Positions 22,135 to 33,557 of a DNA stretch of 64,000 nt are shown one piece after another (positions within the stretch are counted from its first letter, which is position 1; each line of letters begins with the position of its first letter). The position numbers and the translations under genes are program-made. This DNA comes from Ephydatia muelleri (taxonomy: Eukaryota; Porifera; Demospongiae; Spongillida; Spongillidae). Location: contig JABACO010000009.1 in the NCBI GenBank assembly GCA_013339895.1, forward strand, positions 3,701,190-3,765,189. The letters run 5' to 3'. The notes under the pieces are model-generated. The model searched no databases. It was not told where the DNA came from and was given only the letters and a program-made list of their open reading frames with translations.

Positions 22135-23113
22135 TTATAGAATGGAACATTTGGTGTGCTTCTCAACCTTTTGAGGCCCTAGAACAGTTCTCACAGCTTC
22201 CTCGAAAACTAGTTGTAGGTTCTTTTGTGTCACAGCGGAACACTCCACGTATTTGACTGCACCAATGTTCTTTTGCATACGCAGACCCTGGGCATAGGTG
22301 ATGGGAGACTGATGCCTCTCTTTGAGACCCATGATGGTTTCTTTGTCATCTCTGAGATCCATCTTCGTCCCCACAAGGACAACGGGGATGTCTGGACAGT
22401 GGTGTTTTAACTCCGGGTACCACTATATCACATGAGAGAAATTGCACTGCTTTAAATAAATGTATAGTTTCATGCATATTTACTTAATTACCTTCTCTTT
22501 TATATTTTCAAAGGAAGTGGGGCTGACCAAGGAGAAGCAGAGGAGGAACACATTCTAAAATAATGGTTTTCCAACTAATCAATAATGCGCATTGCATATC
22601 CGTGTGTAGCTTACGGTCATCGGATATGAAAGTGGACGTAATCTATCGTAGTCCTCTTGACCTGAACGATTACATGTAGACTGTCAGTCTGTATATCAAT
22701 GTGCACGATGCAATTTTGTTCTCACCTGCAGTGTCCCACAAGCCAAGATTGACTAATTTCCCATCAACTTGCAGGTGAGCAGTGTAGTTGTCAAATCTGT
22801 GTACAGGTTATACAGACATTTAACATCAATATCAGGTGCATACGAATACTTGCAATGCAATCTATCTTTAAAATTAGTTTTTATATCATATAACCAATCA
22901 TTTCTATCACTCCATGCATACTCACATCGTGGGTATGTAATCTCCTGGAATGGTATTTGTTGTGTAACTGATCAGCAGGCACGTCTTCCCAACGGCACTG
23001 CACGACGGAATGATGTCACATTTGGCTCAAGGTAGGTCACACAATGCAGATAGCCTCTTGCATTTGCAAGCAACGTACCCGTCTCCAACAATGCAACACT
23101 TGATGGCTTGCAT
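22135..23113 (-). CDS. Rac-like GTPase, six exons, block A
   Basis: Exons in transcript order: 23113-23079, 22997-22926, 22796-22726, 22661-22615, 22554-22492 and 22422-22135, giving 191 residues. Exon number, sizes and phases match the gene at 6335. The P-loop GDGAVGKT, T35, [15 protein letters not shown] and ECSA are intact, and the C-terminus is CSIL (geranylgeranyl type). Switch I reads [12 protein letters not shown], so residue 28 is Ile rather than the conserved Phe that packs on the guanine base. It should act as a membrane-bound signalling switch, probably fast-cycling (inference). It is the most diverged member of the minus-strand array. Confidence 0.9.
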
Positions 23114-24380
23114 TTTGTATAAACTAAGGACAACTCTTCGATTCCTGTAGTCTTGCTTTCAAGCAGGTTATGGACACACTATAGTTACAACGAAGATTTA
23201 TAAATGTAACTGGAGTGGAAGTTCTTAAAATAGCTTCTATATTTAGTAACATGTGTAATCGTGTCTAGGGACGAAATATAATAGTTTACAGAGCGCACCA
23301 CTTAATGCTTTGACAGGCAATTGTGCATGCGGTTGCATATACCTGGTATAAACATGAATTCATGTGTCCAACGAGTTGTACAGATACGATCTCTAGCTCT
23401 AGTGAAAGGAAGGAGGGGAGAGGGGAGAGCATATGTACCAAATGAAGGAATTGTAATAATGCTGATTTTTGGTCTGAACCCAAGGACGTGTATAAATCAA
23501 GATACTGCGTGTATCAGTGTAGCTGCATGCAATTTGCACTCAGTGCTGCAAGCCATCTAGCTGAGTAAATTGCTTATATTCATTTCTGCATTGCCCATGT
23601 GTTCCAAATGAAGAACCAAAAATAAAAACCTGTTTTTGGCTGTTCTATACTTGTAAATTTTAAACCAAGGGATTGGATCTTCACATTCAGCCATCATTTG
23701 ATAAAGCAATTATTCAAACTAACAAGGGGTGGTTATAACTGAATGTACATCCAAAACTCATTTTTCGATTGCAATTTCCCATAAGGGGCATAGCTAAAGC
23801 TTTCAGATTTATTTTATGGGTACCGCAACTGTGGTACTTATATGTATGGCAAGTTTGACCTCTTAAGTCAATGTTGTAATTGAAGCCATTTTTCTTCCGT
23901 TTTTAGGATTTCTCCGTAAATCAGAGAAACACTGTGGCTATGCTAGAACTGATGCCCATGCATAAGTTTTTAAATGTAGAACAACCTTGACCAAATAACT
24001 AGTACATTGATGATAAATCATGCCACAGTGCTACTATAATAAATATGCGGCCGGAGAAGTCCTAAAATCGGCATTTCATTAGTTTTTGAGTGCTGAAACT
24101 AAAAACGATATGGATGCCACTGTGACCTCTCACTTATAAAATGGAAAGTTTAATACAACTAATTTTTGTGAACTTCGCGACACTAATGGACCGATCTTTC
24201 CAACCACATCAAACGTGACATTACACATGTATCATATATAAGTGCCATATAGGGGAATAAATGTGAAAGTTTAGCTATGCTCCGATGGGGAACTGCAATT
24301 GAATGTGTTAGTTTGTTAATTTCTAACCAACCGTTATAATTGCTTTATCTTGTACAACAAATGATGGCTGAACATGGCAG
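23114..24380. other. Intergenic DNA shared with array spacers
   Basis: From about 23870 the sequence (GAAGCCATTTTTCTTCCGT onward) recurs upstream of each later array unit near 30034, 36763 and 39765 with substitutions and indels, so this is the left relic of the repeated unit. No gene is seen. Confidence 0.5.
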
Positions 24381-24502
24381 ATAATAGGTATATGGTCATA
24401 GAGAGAGTGATATAGCCGGATGCATGATACAGGTCTCTTAGTGATGCTGCACAAGAATACACATACTGAATAATGAATAGGGACGTCTCTGTGAAGCACA
24501 TT

Positions 24503-25502
24503 TTATAGTATAGAGCATTTGCTGTGTTTCTTCTCCCCCTTTTGAGGCCCTAGAGCAGCTCTGACGGCTTCGTCGAAGACGCATTTGAGGTTCTTTTGTG
24601 TCATGGCGGAACACTCCACGTATTTGACTGCACCAATGTCCTTTTGCATACGCAGACCTTGGACATAGGTGATGGGAGACTGATGCCTCTCTTTGAGACC
24701 CATGATGGTTTCTTTGTCATCTCTGAGGTCCATCTTCGTCCCCACAAGGACAACGGGGATGGTGGGACAATGGTGATTTAACTCCGGATACCACTGAAAT
24801 AGTTGTATAGAATATGCGTGATAAGTAAAGCTTCAGTTCGTGCAGGACACGTTAATGACTCACTTTCTCCTTTATATTTGAAAAGGAAGCGGGACTGACC
24901 ACAGAGAAACAGACGAGGAACACGTCCTATAATAATGTAATGGTTTCCAATTGTGAATCGTATATGCACGCACAGAATGCTTATCGTGCACTTACGGTCA
25001 TTGGATATGAAAGTGGACGCAATCTGTCGTAGTCTTCTTGACCTGTAAGAGGGGGTAGATTTGTAGTCACTATATGTAATGTATGCATGTGACGTAATTT
25101 TCAACTCACCTGCAGTGTCCCACAAGCCAAGGTTGATTATTTTCCCATCAACTTGCATGTGAGCTGCATAGTTGTCAAATCTACGTGGAGTAGACAACAA
25201 GTAAAATGTCAGCCGTATATGCATGCATAAATGTAAATGGAACAACCAGGTCTAAACTGTTCTTTTGGCAGCCCTTCACCAATCTGTCTCTCTTATATAC
25301 ATGCGAATAATTAATCCCATCAATCAACTTACATCGTGGGCACATAATCTCCAGGGACAGCATTTGTCGTGTAACTGATCAACAGGCACGTCTTTCCTAC
25401 AGCCCTGAGTTACGAAGAAAGTTTCGTGTAATGCACATACACATAAATGAATGCAAGGACTTCGTACCCGTCTCCAACAACGCAGCACTTAATGGATTGC
25501 AT
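24503..25502 (-). CDS. Rac-like GTPase, array unit 1
   Basis: Exons in transcript order: 25502-25468, 25404-25333, 25180-25110, 25042-24996, 24926-24864 and 24793-24503, giving 192 residues with an intact frame. All nucleotide-binding motifs are present (GDGAVGKT, T35, [19 protein letters not shown]). Switch I reads [12 protein letters not shown], so Phe28 is replaced by Val. The tail [11 protein letters not shown] is only mildly basic and ends in a geranylgeranylation box. The protein appears identical to unit 2 and nearly so to unit 3. Confidence 0.92.
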
Positions 25503-26145
25503 TTAATAGCTGAGTAACTTTTGAACGAGATATTTGCGTTGTGTCTGTATTGCCATTGTGGGCTTATAAAAAAGATCGCTTTAAGTTCTAAAAATAGCTT
25601 CTATATTTAGAATCGACGTCATTAGTCTGGGAACGAGTATGAATCATCAATAGAGTTGTGCACTACTATAATTTCGTTGTATAAATTAAACTAGTTCACG
25701 ACACCCTTGAGCAAATGATTGCTTCAATAAAACACAGTGGTTGGAACTCCTGCCTCTCGACTCACAGGGAGTGAACTGTCGCAGCTGATTTGGTTCTATC
25801 CTGAAATGCTCCTAGGACCGTTTCAGGCAGCCTGTTTTGGTCCGGCGGACTAAAACAGGCTATGCCTGAGATTTGGTCCTAGGACCGTTTCAGGGTGCCC
25901 AATGTAGTCTTACACTGTTCGTTTTGGTCCTATATACTGACAAAGGATATAGGTGCCAAAGAAATTTAAATTCTAAGCACGATTGATGATGAACAATAAA
26001 TACACTGATAAATTATGATGAAGCACACACACACAAAAAAGTTGTGTTCTTGCTTGATTACAACTTGGAGCGGTTACTACAAAAGCGGAGCAAGCACGAC
26101 GAAACCATTTTTTCGTCCTCATAAACACAGAAGCTGGAATTGTTT

Positions 26146-26987
26146 CAGGGCCGACGGAACCGGGTGGGCTATAGCCCTACCAGATTTGGCCATTTATAAC
26201 TATTAATATTAAGGTTATATTGCTCAATACTTTTTAAAATTATCGTTCATTGCGGTACGTAGTATCAGACACCCCCCATCAACCCGCAGGTTTTAAATTC
26301 CCGCGAAGGGAGATAGGAAAACAGCACCGTAGCTTCCAGCCGATCTGGTTTTCGAAGTGGAAATGGTTACATTACAGCGAGTCGGATGACAAGGTATTCT
26401 GTCATACTTGCGTTAAGGCTGTCAGAGATTTCAAAATGCATGAGTTCAATAAATGCCGAGGAAGCCTTTCTGACTAGAGGATACAATAACTGGAAGGCAA
26501 CTACTGATGCGTTTCGCAAACACGAATCAAGCGATTGCTATGCACAGTCGGTAGAGAAACTGTATACTCTACCGTCCACTACAAAAGACATCTGTACAAG
26601 TGTGCACTGTACTGAAACTCATTCTGATCATGCCTGCTACAAATGCTACCAGTGAGTGATCATTTTGTGCCCTGCGTAGGTTGAAAATATATCTTCGCTC
26701 ATCTATGTCTCAACAGAGACTGAACCATCTTATGCTGCTTCACGCTCACAAAAAACGTACAGATGCTTTGGATCTAGAAGAAGCAGCCAGGGAGCTCATA
26801 GTCAACTCAGAGCACAGGCAACGTATTTGCGGAGCGTTTTAATCATTATTTTGCAGACCGAATGAACATGCATATTGAAAATTAATTGATTTATGCGTAT
26901 ATATTAATAATCAGTAACGATGAATATTAATTAACCTAATGAATATTAATCAGCCCAAACAGTTTCTAAAGCTATCCGCCGGGTCTG
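26146..26987 (+). mobile_element. Internally deleted hAT transposon, unit 1
   Basis: The left end CAGGGCCGACGGAA pairs with the right end (reverse complement CAGACCCGGCGGAT). The frame at 26250-26477 encodes a TTF-type zinc finger as in ZMYM/hAT transposases: FPRREIGK, SFQPIWFSKWKWLHYSES, VFCHTC. It runs, after a frameshift, into NWKATTDAFRKHE. The sequence then jumps directly to the C-terminal dimerisation part (PATNAT, frame-broken relics of the ERSFSALRR motif, SSMSQQ, LEEAARELIVNSEHR). The RNase H-like catalytic core between these parts is missing. It is therefore a deletion derivative that could only move with help from a full-length relative. Confidence 0.75.
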
Positions 26988-27042
26988 TGTTTCACACGTT
27001 TTGTGGTCCCTTTCCAGGCAACGGTCAAATCATGCCATTTTG

Positions 27043-28960
27043 TTATCTCCCCTCATTAGCCTGCAGTTGCAATACAACATCGTACTGTACTTGGCTGTAT
27101 GGTCGTTGAGCCTTCCTTTCCCTAGCCGGAAAAGGCTCCATAGGTCCAGACATGAAGCATTTAGTCAGATAGGGTCTCAAACAAGATTGATCATATAATA
27201 AACTACTTGGATTTGCTGAAAAGCAACTAGATGTAGCAAATGCAATGGCAAATGCTCCACAATTGTTAGAATCTTGTTGTCTTTGGACCGATTGAAAGAT
27301 GAGTGTGATATTGTAGGTTGGAATTAGAATCAAAGCAGCGATTTGCTGTTTAATGTCTTGGGTAGGTCAGTATACCAAATACTATATACACATGTACCTC
27401 TCCTTGAACACATCCTACATTCACTATCGTTATCCAGTGACTGCTGGAAACATTCAAGATTTGTACAAACCTTCCTCTTTCAATCTGAAATTGCATGTCT
27501 GCACTAACAAACTGTTCTGAAGACCACCAATGGAGCAATGTCTGGCCTTCAAAAGCTTCTGTGCAGCATTGATGACATTGTCAGGTAGCTATTTCCCTCC
27601 CACAACATCCTGGTGGTCTTCAGGAAGTAAATTCAGAGATGGTAGGAGGTGGGTCATATTGCAGTTTTTAATTTCCTAGTTGCAATAAGGGAGCATATAA
27701 AAATATATCTGTGCAACAAGGATAGTGCTAACCAGTGAAAGGCAATAAAAAAAATGTCAAAAATTGTCCATTTTCAACATTTTCACTGGTTAACACTGCC
27801 ATGTGGCCAGGTTCATTTTCAACTGCAGTACATAGTACAAAGGGCATTTAAGTTTGTAGTGGTGAGGAACTCAGCTTACCACAAAAACTTGTCAGGTGAC
27901 ACAGATTTCAAATCCACATCAATCACCAAAACTGCTTTACATCCAAACATTACTTCAAATGATGCATAGCAACTGGACTCATGACAGGATGTGTTATAAG
28001 CAAACACTGCTGAATCTATGAATTCATCACACAGTTCTTTCTGCCCTGTAATTGCTTTGACAAGCATCCTCTGCAAGGTTTGATTAAATCTTTCGTCAAG
28101 ACCATTGGACTGCACACGGGACCTAATAAGTAAATTGAAGAAACATAAATAATCTGTGGATGGTAGGGTGTGATCAGGCATTGTTTTATCTCCAACAGTT
28201 TCATCTTTTCAGCATTTAGCTTGTTCTTGAATTCTGAACCATTATCAGTAGTCAAAACACTAGGCAATTCCATTCACATGAAAATCTACAGTAATATGCA
28301 GTATAGTTGCCCACACGCACATAGTACTGAATGACATGCACATACCTTGTAGAGTGCACTTGCTACTTGATGGGCCTCTTTGCTGGTTGTAGCAACAGCT
28401 TCAACCCATTTTGAGAAATAATCACTCAATGTAAGAAAAAATGATAGCACCAACATATCAGTATGCCTATATGATATATGAATGCTGCAGCTAATGTGAT
28501 GCACACACACACACATACACACACACACACACTCACTCATCACCTATATGGGCACACCTGTTTCCTGATAATGAAATAGGTGATATTGGCCCAATAAAAT
28601 CAATGGCTATATGATACCATGTTGTTATATACAGGCACAGGATGCAGTTCAGTAGTTGTAACTGTCAGTTGTCAGAATTTCTTTGACATACTTCACAGGA
28701 TGATACCTAAATATACAAAGAGTACTCCAACGATAATCCCTAAGTGCATACATGCACAGTATATACGTCATGCGCATATTGATCTCCTTATGCCTACCAG
28801 TTCAATAACTTCTTTGTTAAGCCCTTTCCATGTGAACCGTTCTCTGATTCTCTTAATTGTTCTCTTGATGCCCAGATGACCAGAAGTAAGGTCCGAATGA
28901 CAGGCATGTAAGATCTTTTGTTTCTCAGATGTATCACAAATCAACCTTACAATCTGCGTT
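27043..28960 (-). mobile_element. Ginger-like element remnant: DDE integrase and Ulp1-type protease, unit 1
   Basis: Reading leftward on -, an H2C2 zinc region (HSDLTSGHLGIKRT, near 28890-28770) is followed by the integrase core: AIDFIGPIS (first Asp), DYFSKWVEAVATTSKEA, TTDNGSEFKNKLN (second Asp) and GLDERFNQTLQRML (Glu). A GPY/F-like tail follows (EVMFGCKA). Further downstream at 27538-27043 is an Ulp1/C48 cysteine-protease region with the catalytic His in SSHWITIVNV and the Cys in QQDSNNCGAFAIAFA. Integrase plus Ulp1 in this order is characteristic of Ginger DNA transposons. Several frame breaks show it is inactive. A Ty3/gypsy origin was considered but no LTR or reverse transcriptase accompanies it. 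Confidence 0.7.
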
Positions 28961-29509
28961 TTGAGGTATATAAGTGTCCGGCAACGTGGCCTTGCAAATT
29001 AAAATGCTCAATACAGCCAACCGCCACATACACGGCACATATTCAGCTCTTACAATACTGAGAAAACCAACGCGGGATCGATCGAGAGCTCTACCACCCC
29101 GCGCACTATAGGCACAAAATCAACGGCTTTAGTACCTATCTCATTCGTCCTTTAATCTTCTTTTTCATACACACTTCAATCTTATCCGCTTTCCTTCTTC
29201 ACTTATTGACCTCTTTTTGTTCAACGCACATCTTTCAGGATACTTCCCGTTAACTTTGTAGTCATACGCTTGCTCCAAGTAGATCATTTTCTGACTCAGA
29301 TTTGCTAGACATGTAAAGCTTAAACCACGATGGACACTTCACACTTGGGTGGGACCAAAAAATGACACGTGCATGGGACCAAATTACGCGGTGTATTTCG
29401 GTCCGGCCGGACCATTTTCGGTTGCTGATTTTGGTCCGGCCGGACCAAAATTAGACGCGGACCGAAAGATTCGTGACATCATTCGCCCGCGAGGTCTCAG
29501 ATAGTGTTT

Positions 29510-29612
29510 GTATTGAATCACGGAGTTTTGTCTTATTAATTCAAGGTCGTCGGGATCAACCTCTCCAACTGCAATAACGGCGTCTTTGACCGCCTTGTCA
29601 CGAGCAATCTAT
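29510..29612 (-). pseudogene. Exon fragment of a small unknown gene, unit 1
   Basis: Reverse frame ARDKAVKDAVIAVGEVDPDD and LELIRQNSVIQYKHYLRPR is preceded by an acceptor-like ...CATTATAG and stops at the insertion edge. The same exon is at about 36225-36328 in unit 2 and, longer, at 39146-39307 in unit 3. A second fragment (near 29900-29990) matches the exon at 40966-41063 but contains stops. Function unknown. Confidence 0.5.
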
Positions 29613-30896
29613 AATGCAGAAACTGATTTGCTGAGTATACATGTATGCGGCACAATTTATAATGTGAACTTATTGTACAGTTAATTAATTGCAATGAAGT
29701 GACAACTACATCTTGTTTTCCACTCAGTAGTCAATCGTTAAATACAGTATGAGTGTAGGTTACGAAAAGCAGAAGAAAAAGGAAACACGAACTACACAGA
29801 AAGTTCTAGGTCATCACCACGTCCAGGCCCACCTTCAATCTTTTTTTAAAGTTGGTCTCGTGGCGCCAGTAGCTTGTTACACTTCAGATGACACAAGTAG
29901 TGCTTAATTGTAGCTCTTCTGCCACACTTATTCCTTCAGTGATAGTTGCTCTGCGTACTGGTGTCAAACATCCTGCATGGAGAGTTGTCTATATCGGGTT
30001 CAAAACTAATGAAATGCTAAAATGACAATAATTGAAGCCATTTTTCTTCCGTCTTTAGGATTTCTCTAAATCAGAGAACCACTGTGGCTATTTTGGGGCC
30101 ATTAATTTTTTTAATGTAGAACAACCTCGACCAATTAACTAGTATATAATGCTGATAAAATCATGAAACGTAGCCCAGTGCTAGTATAATATGCGGAGAA
30201 ATCCTAAATTAATCGAATTTTTAGCATTTCATTACTTTTTTAAGTGCTGCCAAACAATTATACGGATGCTACTGGGACCCCTCACTTATAAAATGGCTCG
30301 AACGTTTAATTAAACTAATTTTGAGAACCCCGCAACAGACATAAATTGGGACCGATGTTTCCAACCACATCAAGCGTGACATTGCACATATATAGGTACC
30401 ACAATAGAGGATTACCCATAAAATAAATTCGAAAGCTTAGCTATGCTCCGCTCCTATGCGAACTGCAATTGAATGTGTTAGTTTGTTAATTTCTAACCAA
30501 TTACCTGTTATAATGATTATATTATATGATTGCTTTGTCTTGTACAACACATGATGGCTGAATGTGAAGATCCAATTCCCTTGCATATAGCCAGAAGGGT
30601 TCGAATGTTCCAAGCAACAGCCAAAAAATCTGTTATATTGGCCGGTCTCTTCATTTACACTATTACTTGCAGCATTGAGCTAGGTTTTACCAGCACACGT
30701 CATGCAGTGGAGAAGCAAGAAACGTGAATGCACCACGGCATGATAAAAGTTGTGAACTCGACAGTACATGGAAGATAATAGGTATATGGTCATAGAGAGA
30801 GTGATACAGCCGGATGCATGATACAGGTCTCTTAGTGATGCTGCACAAGAATACACATACTGAATAATGAATAGGGACGTCTCTGTGAAGCACATT

Positions 30897-31895
30897 TTAT
30901 AGTATGGAGCATTTGCTGTGTTTCTTCTCCCCCTTTTGAGGCCCTAGAGCAGCTCTGACGGCTTCGTCGAAGACGCATTTGAGGTTCTTTTGTGTCATGG
31001 CGGAACACTCCACGTATTTGACTGCACCAATGTCCTTTTGCATACGCAGACCTTGGACATAGGTGATGGGAGACTGATGCCTCTCTTTGAGACCCATGAT
31101 GGTTTCTTTGTCATCTCTGAGGTCCATCTTCGTCCCCACAAGGACAACGGGGATGGTGGGACAATGGTGATTTAACTCCGGATACCACTGAAATAGTTGT
31201 ATAGAATATGCGTGATAAGTAAAGCTTCAGTTCGTGCAGGACACGTTAATGACTCACTTTCTCCTTTATATTTGAAAAGGAAGCGGGACTGACCACAGAG
31301 AAACAGACGAGGAACACGTCCTATAATAATGTAATGGTTTCCAATTGTGAATCGTATATGCACGCACAGAATGCTTATCGTGCACTTACGGTCATTGGAT
31401 ATGAAAGTGGACGCAATCTGTCGTAGTCTTCTTGACCTGTAAGAGGGGGTAGATTTGTAGTCACTATATGTAATGTATGCATGTGACGTAATTTTCAACT
31501 CACCTGCAGTGTCCCACAAGCCAAGGTTGATTATTTTCCCATCAACTTGCATGTGAGCTGCATAGTTGTCAAATCTACGTGTAGTAGACAACAAGTAAAA
31601 TGTCAGCCTATATGCATGCATAAATGTAAATGGAACAACCAGGTCTAAACTGTTCTTTTGGCAGCCCTTCACCAATCTGTCTCTCCTATATACATGCGAA
31701 TAATTAATCCCATCAATCAACTTACATCGTGGGCACATAATCTCCAGGGACAGCATTTGTCGTGTAACTGATCAACAGGCACGTCTTTCCTACAGCCCTG
31801 AGTTACGAAGAAAGTTTCGTGTAATGCACATACACATAAATGAATGCAAGGACTTCGTACCCGTCTCCAACAACGCAGCACTTAATGGATTGCAT
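30897..31895 (-). CDS. Rac-like GTPase, array unit 2
   Basis: Exons in transcript order: 31895-31861, 31797-31726, 31574-31504, 31436-31390, 31320-31258 and 31187-30897. The protein is 192 residues and, as far as I can read, identical to unit 1, including Val at position 28 and the CSIL terminus. Intron differences from unit 1 are a handful of bases, so the duplication or a gene-conversion event is recent. Confidence 0.92.
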
Positions 31896-32538
31896 TTAAT
31901 AGCTGAGTAACTTTTGAACGAGATATTTGCGTTGTGTCTGTATTGCCATTGTGGGCTTATAAAAAAGATCGATTTAAGTTCTAAAAATAGCTTCTATATT
32001 TAGAATCGACGTCATTAGTCTGGGAACGAGTATGAATCATCAATAGAGTTGTGCACTACTATAATTTCGTTGTATAAATTAAACTAGTTCACGACACCCT
32101 TGAGCAAATGATTGCTTCAATAAAACACAGTGGTTGGAACTCCTGCCTCTCGACTCACAGGGAGTGAACTGTCGCAGCTGATTTGGTTCTATCCTGAAAT
32201 GCTCCTAGGACCGTTTCAGGCAGCCTGTTTTGGTCCGGCGGACTAAAACAGGCTATGCCTGAGATTTGGTCCTAGGACCGTTTCAGGGTGCCCAATGTAG
32301 TCTTACACTGTTCGTTTTGGTCCTATATACTGACAAAGGATATAGGTGCCAAAGAAATTTAAATTCTAAGCACGATTGATGATGAACAATAAATACACTG
32401 ATAAATTATGATGAAGCACACACACACAAAAAAGTTGTGTTCTTGCTTGATTACAACTTGGAGCGGTTACTACAAAAGCGGAGCAAGCACGACGAAACCA
32501 TTTTTTCGTCCTCATAAACACAGAAGCTGGAATTGTTT

Positions 32539-33502
32539 CAGGGCCGACGGAACCGGGTGGGCTATAGCCCTACCAGATTTGGCCATTTATAACTATTAAT
32601 ATTAAGGTTATATTGCTCAATACTTTTTAAAATTATCGTTCATTGCGGTACGTAGTATCAGACACCCCCCATCAACCCGCAGGTTTTAAATTCCCGCGAA
32701 GGGAGATAGGAAAACAGCACCGTAGCTTCCAGCCGATCTGGTTTTCGAAGTGGAAATGGTTACATTACAGCGAGTCGGATGACAAGGTATTCTGTCATAC
32801 TTGCGTTAAGGCTGTCAGAGATTTCAAAATGCATGAGTTCAATAAATGCCGAGGAAGCCTTTCTGACTAGAGGATACAATAACTGGAAGGCAACTACTGA
32901 TGCGTTTCGCAAACACGAATCAAGCGATTGCTATGCACAGTCGGTAGAGAAACTGTATACTCTACCGTCCACTACAAAAGACATCTGTACAAGTGTGCAC
33001 TGTACTGAAACTCATTCTGATCATGCCTGCTACAAATGCTACCAGTGAGCGATCATTTAGTGCCCTGCGTAGGTTGAAAATATATCTTCGCTCATCTATG
33101 TCTCAACAGACTGAACCATCTTATGCTGCTTCACGCTCACAAAAAACGTACAGATGCTTTGGATCTAGAAGAAGCAGCCAGGGAGCTCATAGTCAACACA
33201 GAGCACAGGCAACGTATTTGCGGAGCGTTTTAATCATTATTTTGCAGACCGAATGAACATGCATATTGAAAATTAATTGATCTATGCGTATATATTAATA
33301 ATCAGTAACGATGAATATGAATATTAATTAACCTAGAGAACTATATCATTATTCATACTCAAAGTAGACAGGTACGGTTCTACACTCTTCGGAGAATGGC
33401 TCTGACATTTGCTCTAATTAAGCAAATGCTTAAGTTGGAGAACAATTAACCTAATGAATAGTAATCAGCCCAAACAGTTTCTATAGCCTTCCGCCGGGTC
33501 TG
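32539..33502 (+). mobile_element. Internally deleted hAT transposon, unit 2
   Basis: Left CAGGGCCGACGGAA and right end (reverse complement CAGACCCGGCGGAAGGCTATAG) show the terminal inverted repeat more clearly than unit 1. Zinc finger frame at 32643-32870. The frame at 32993-33256 reads MPATNATSERSFSALRRLKI, the intact hAT dimerisation motif, before a frameshift. The catalytic core is absent, as in unit 1. Confidence 0.75.
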
Positions 33503-33557
33503 TGTTTCACACGTTTTGTGGTCCCATTCCAGGCAACGGTCACATCATGCCATTTTG

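Larger units (their letters stand above)
10008..22762. repeat. Segmental duplication block A (direct copy at 51226-64000)
   Basis: From TAGCTAGATGACTAAG at 10008 onward the sequence is repeated in the same orientation from 51226, with an offset of 41,217-41,241 bp. Differences are rare. Most are homopolymer length changes (for example 5 T against 4 T near 10066, GGGGG against GGGG near 14643, G-run lengths at 20243), plus a few substitutions and one roughly 8-bp indel near 18785. The block holds the CRT-like gene, the snoRNA host gene, the RAG1-N-like remnant and a Rac-like gene. Copy B is cut by the window end. Confidence 0.95.
25704..29477. mobile_element. Composite insertion in unit 1 (hAT derivative + Ginger-like element)
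   Basis: Units 1 and 3 align up to TAGTTCACGACA (ending 25703 / 38826) and again from ATCATTC (29478 / about 39182). Between these points unit 1 has 3.77 kb and unit 3 only about 355 bp of different sequence. The insert edges share palindromes built from GGTCC and GGACC: TTTTGGTCCGGCGGACTAAAA near 25835, TCCTAGGACC at 25810 and 25876, and GGTCCGGCCGGACC at 29400 and 29433. These look like subterminal repeats of one outer element that carries the other two. Confidence 0.65.
24381..30774. repeat. Tandem array unit 1 (Rac gene + composite transposon)
   Basis: Unit anchors ATAATAGGTATAT recur at 24381, 30775, 37486 and 40284, defining tandem units of about 6.4, 6.7 and 2.8 kb plus a remnant. Each unit starts with a Rac-like gene on -. 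Units 1 and 2 carry the same large insertion. Identity between units 1 and 2 is very high by eye. Confidence 0.9.

Noticed and set aside
24596-24781. Repeated 61-codon frames on + over the Rac last exons (also 22225, 30990, 37701, 63466)
   Set aside because: Antisense shadows of the conserved Rac exon 6.
26250-26477. A host zinc-finger gene at the TTF finger
   Set aside because: It lies between hAT-type TIRs and leads into the hAT dimerisation domain, so it is transposon-derived.
30599-30620. GGGTTCGAATGTTCC, resembling a tRNA T-arm / B box
   Set aside because: No cloverleaf or A box can be drawn around it. GGTTCGATC at 10469 was rejected for the same reason.
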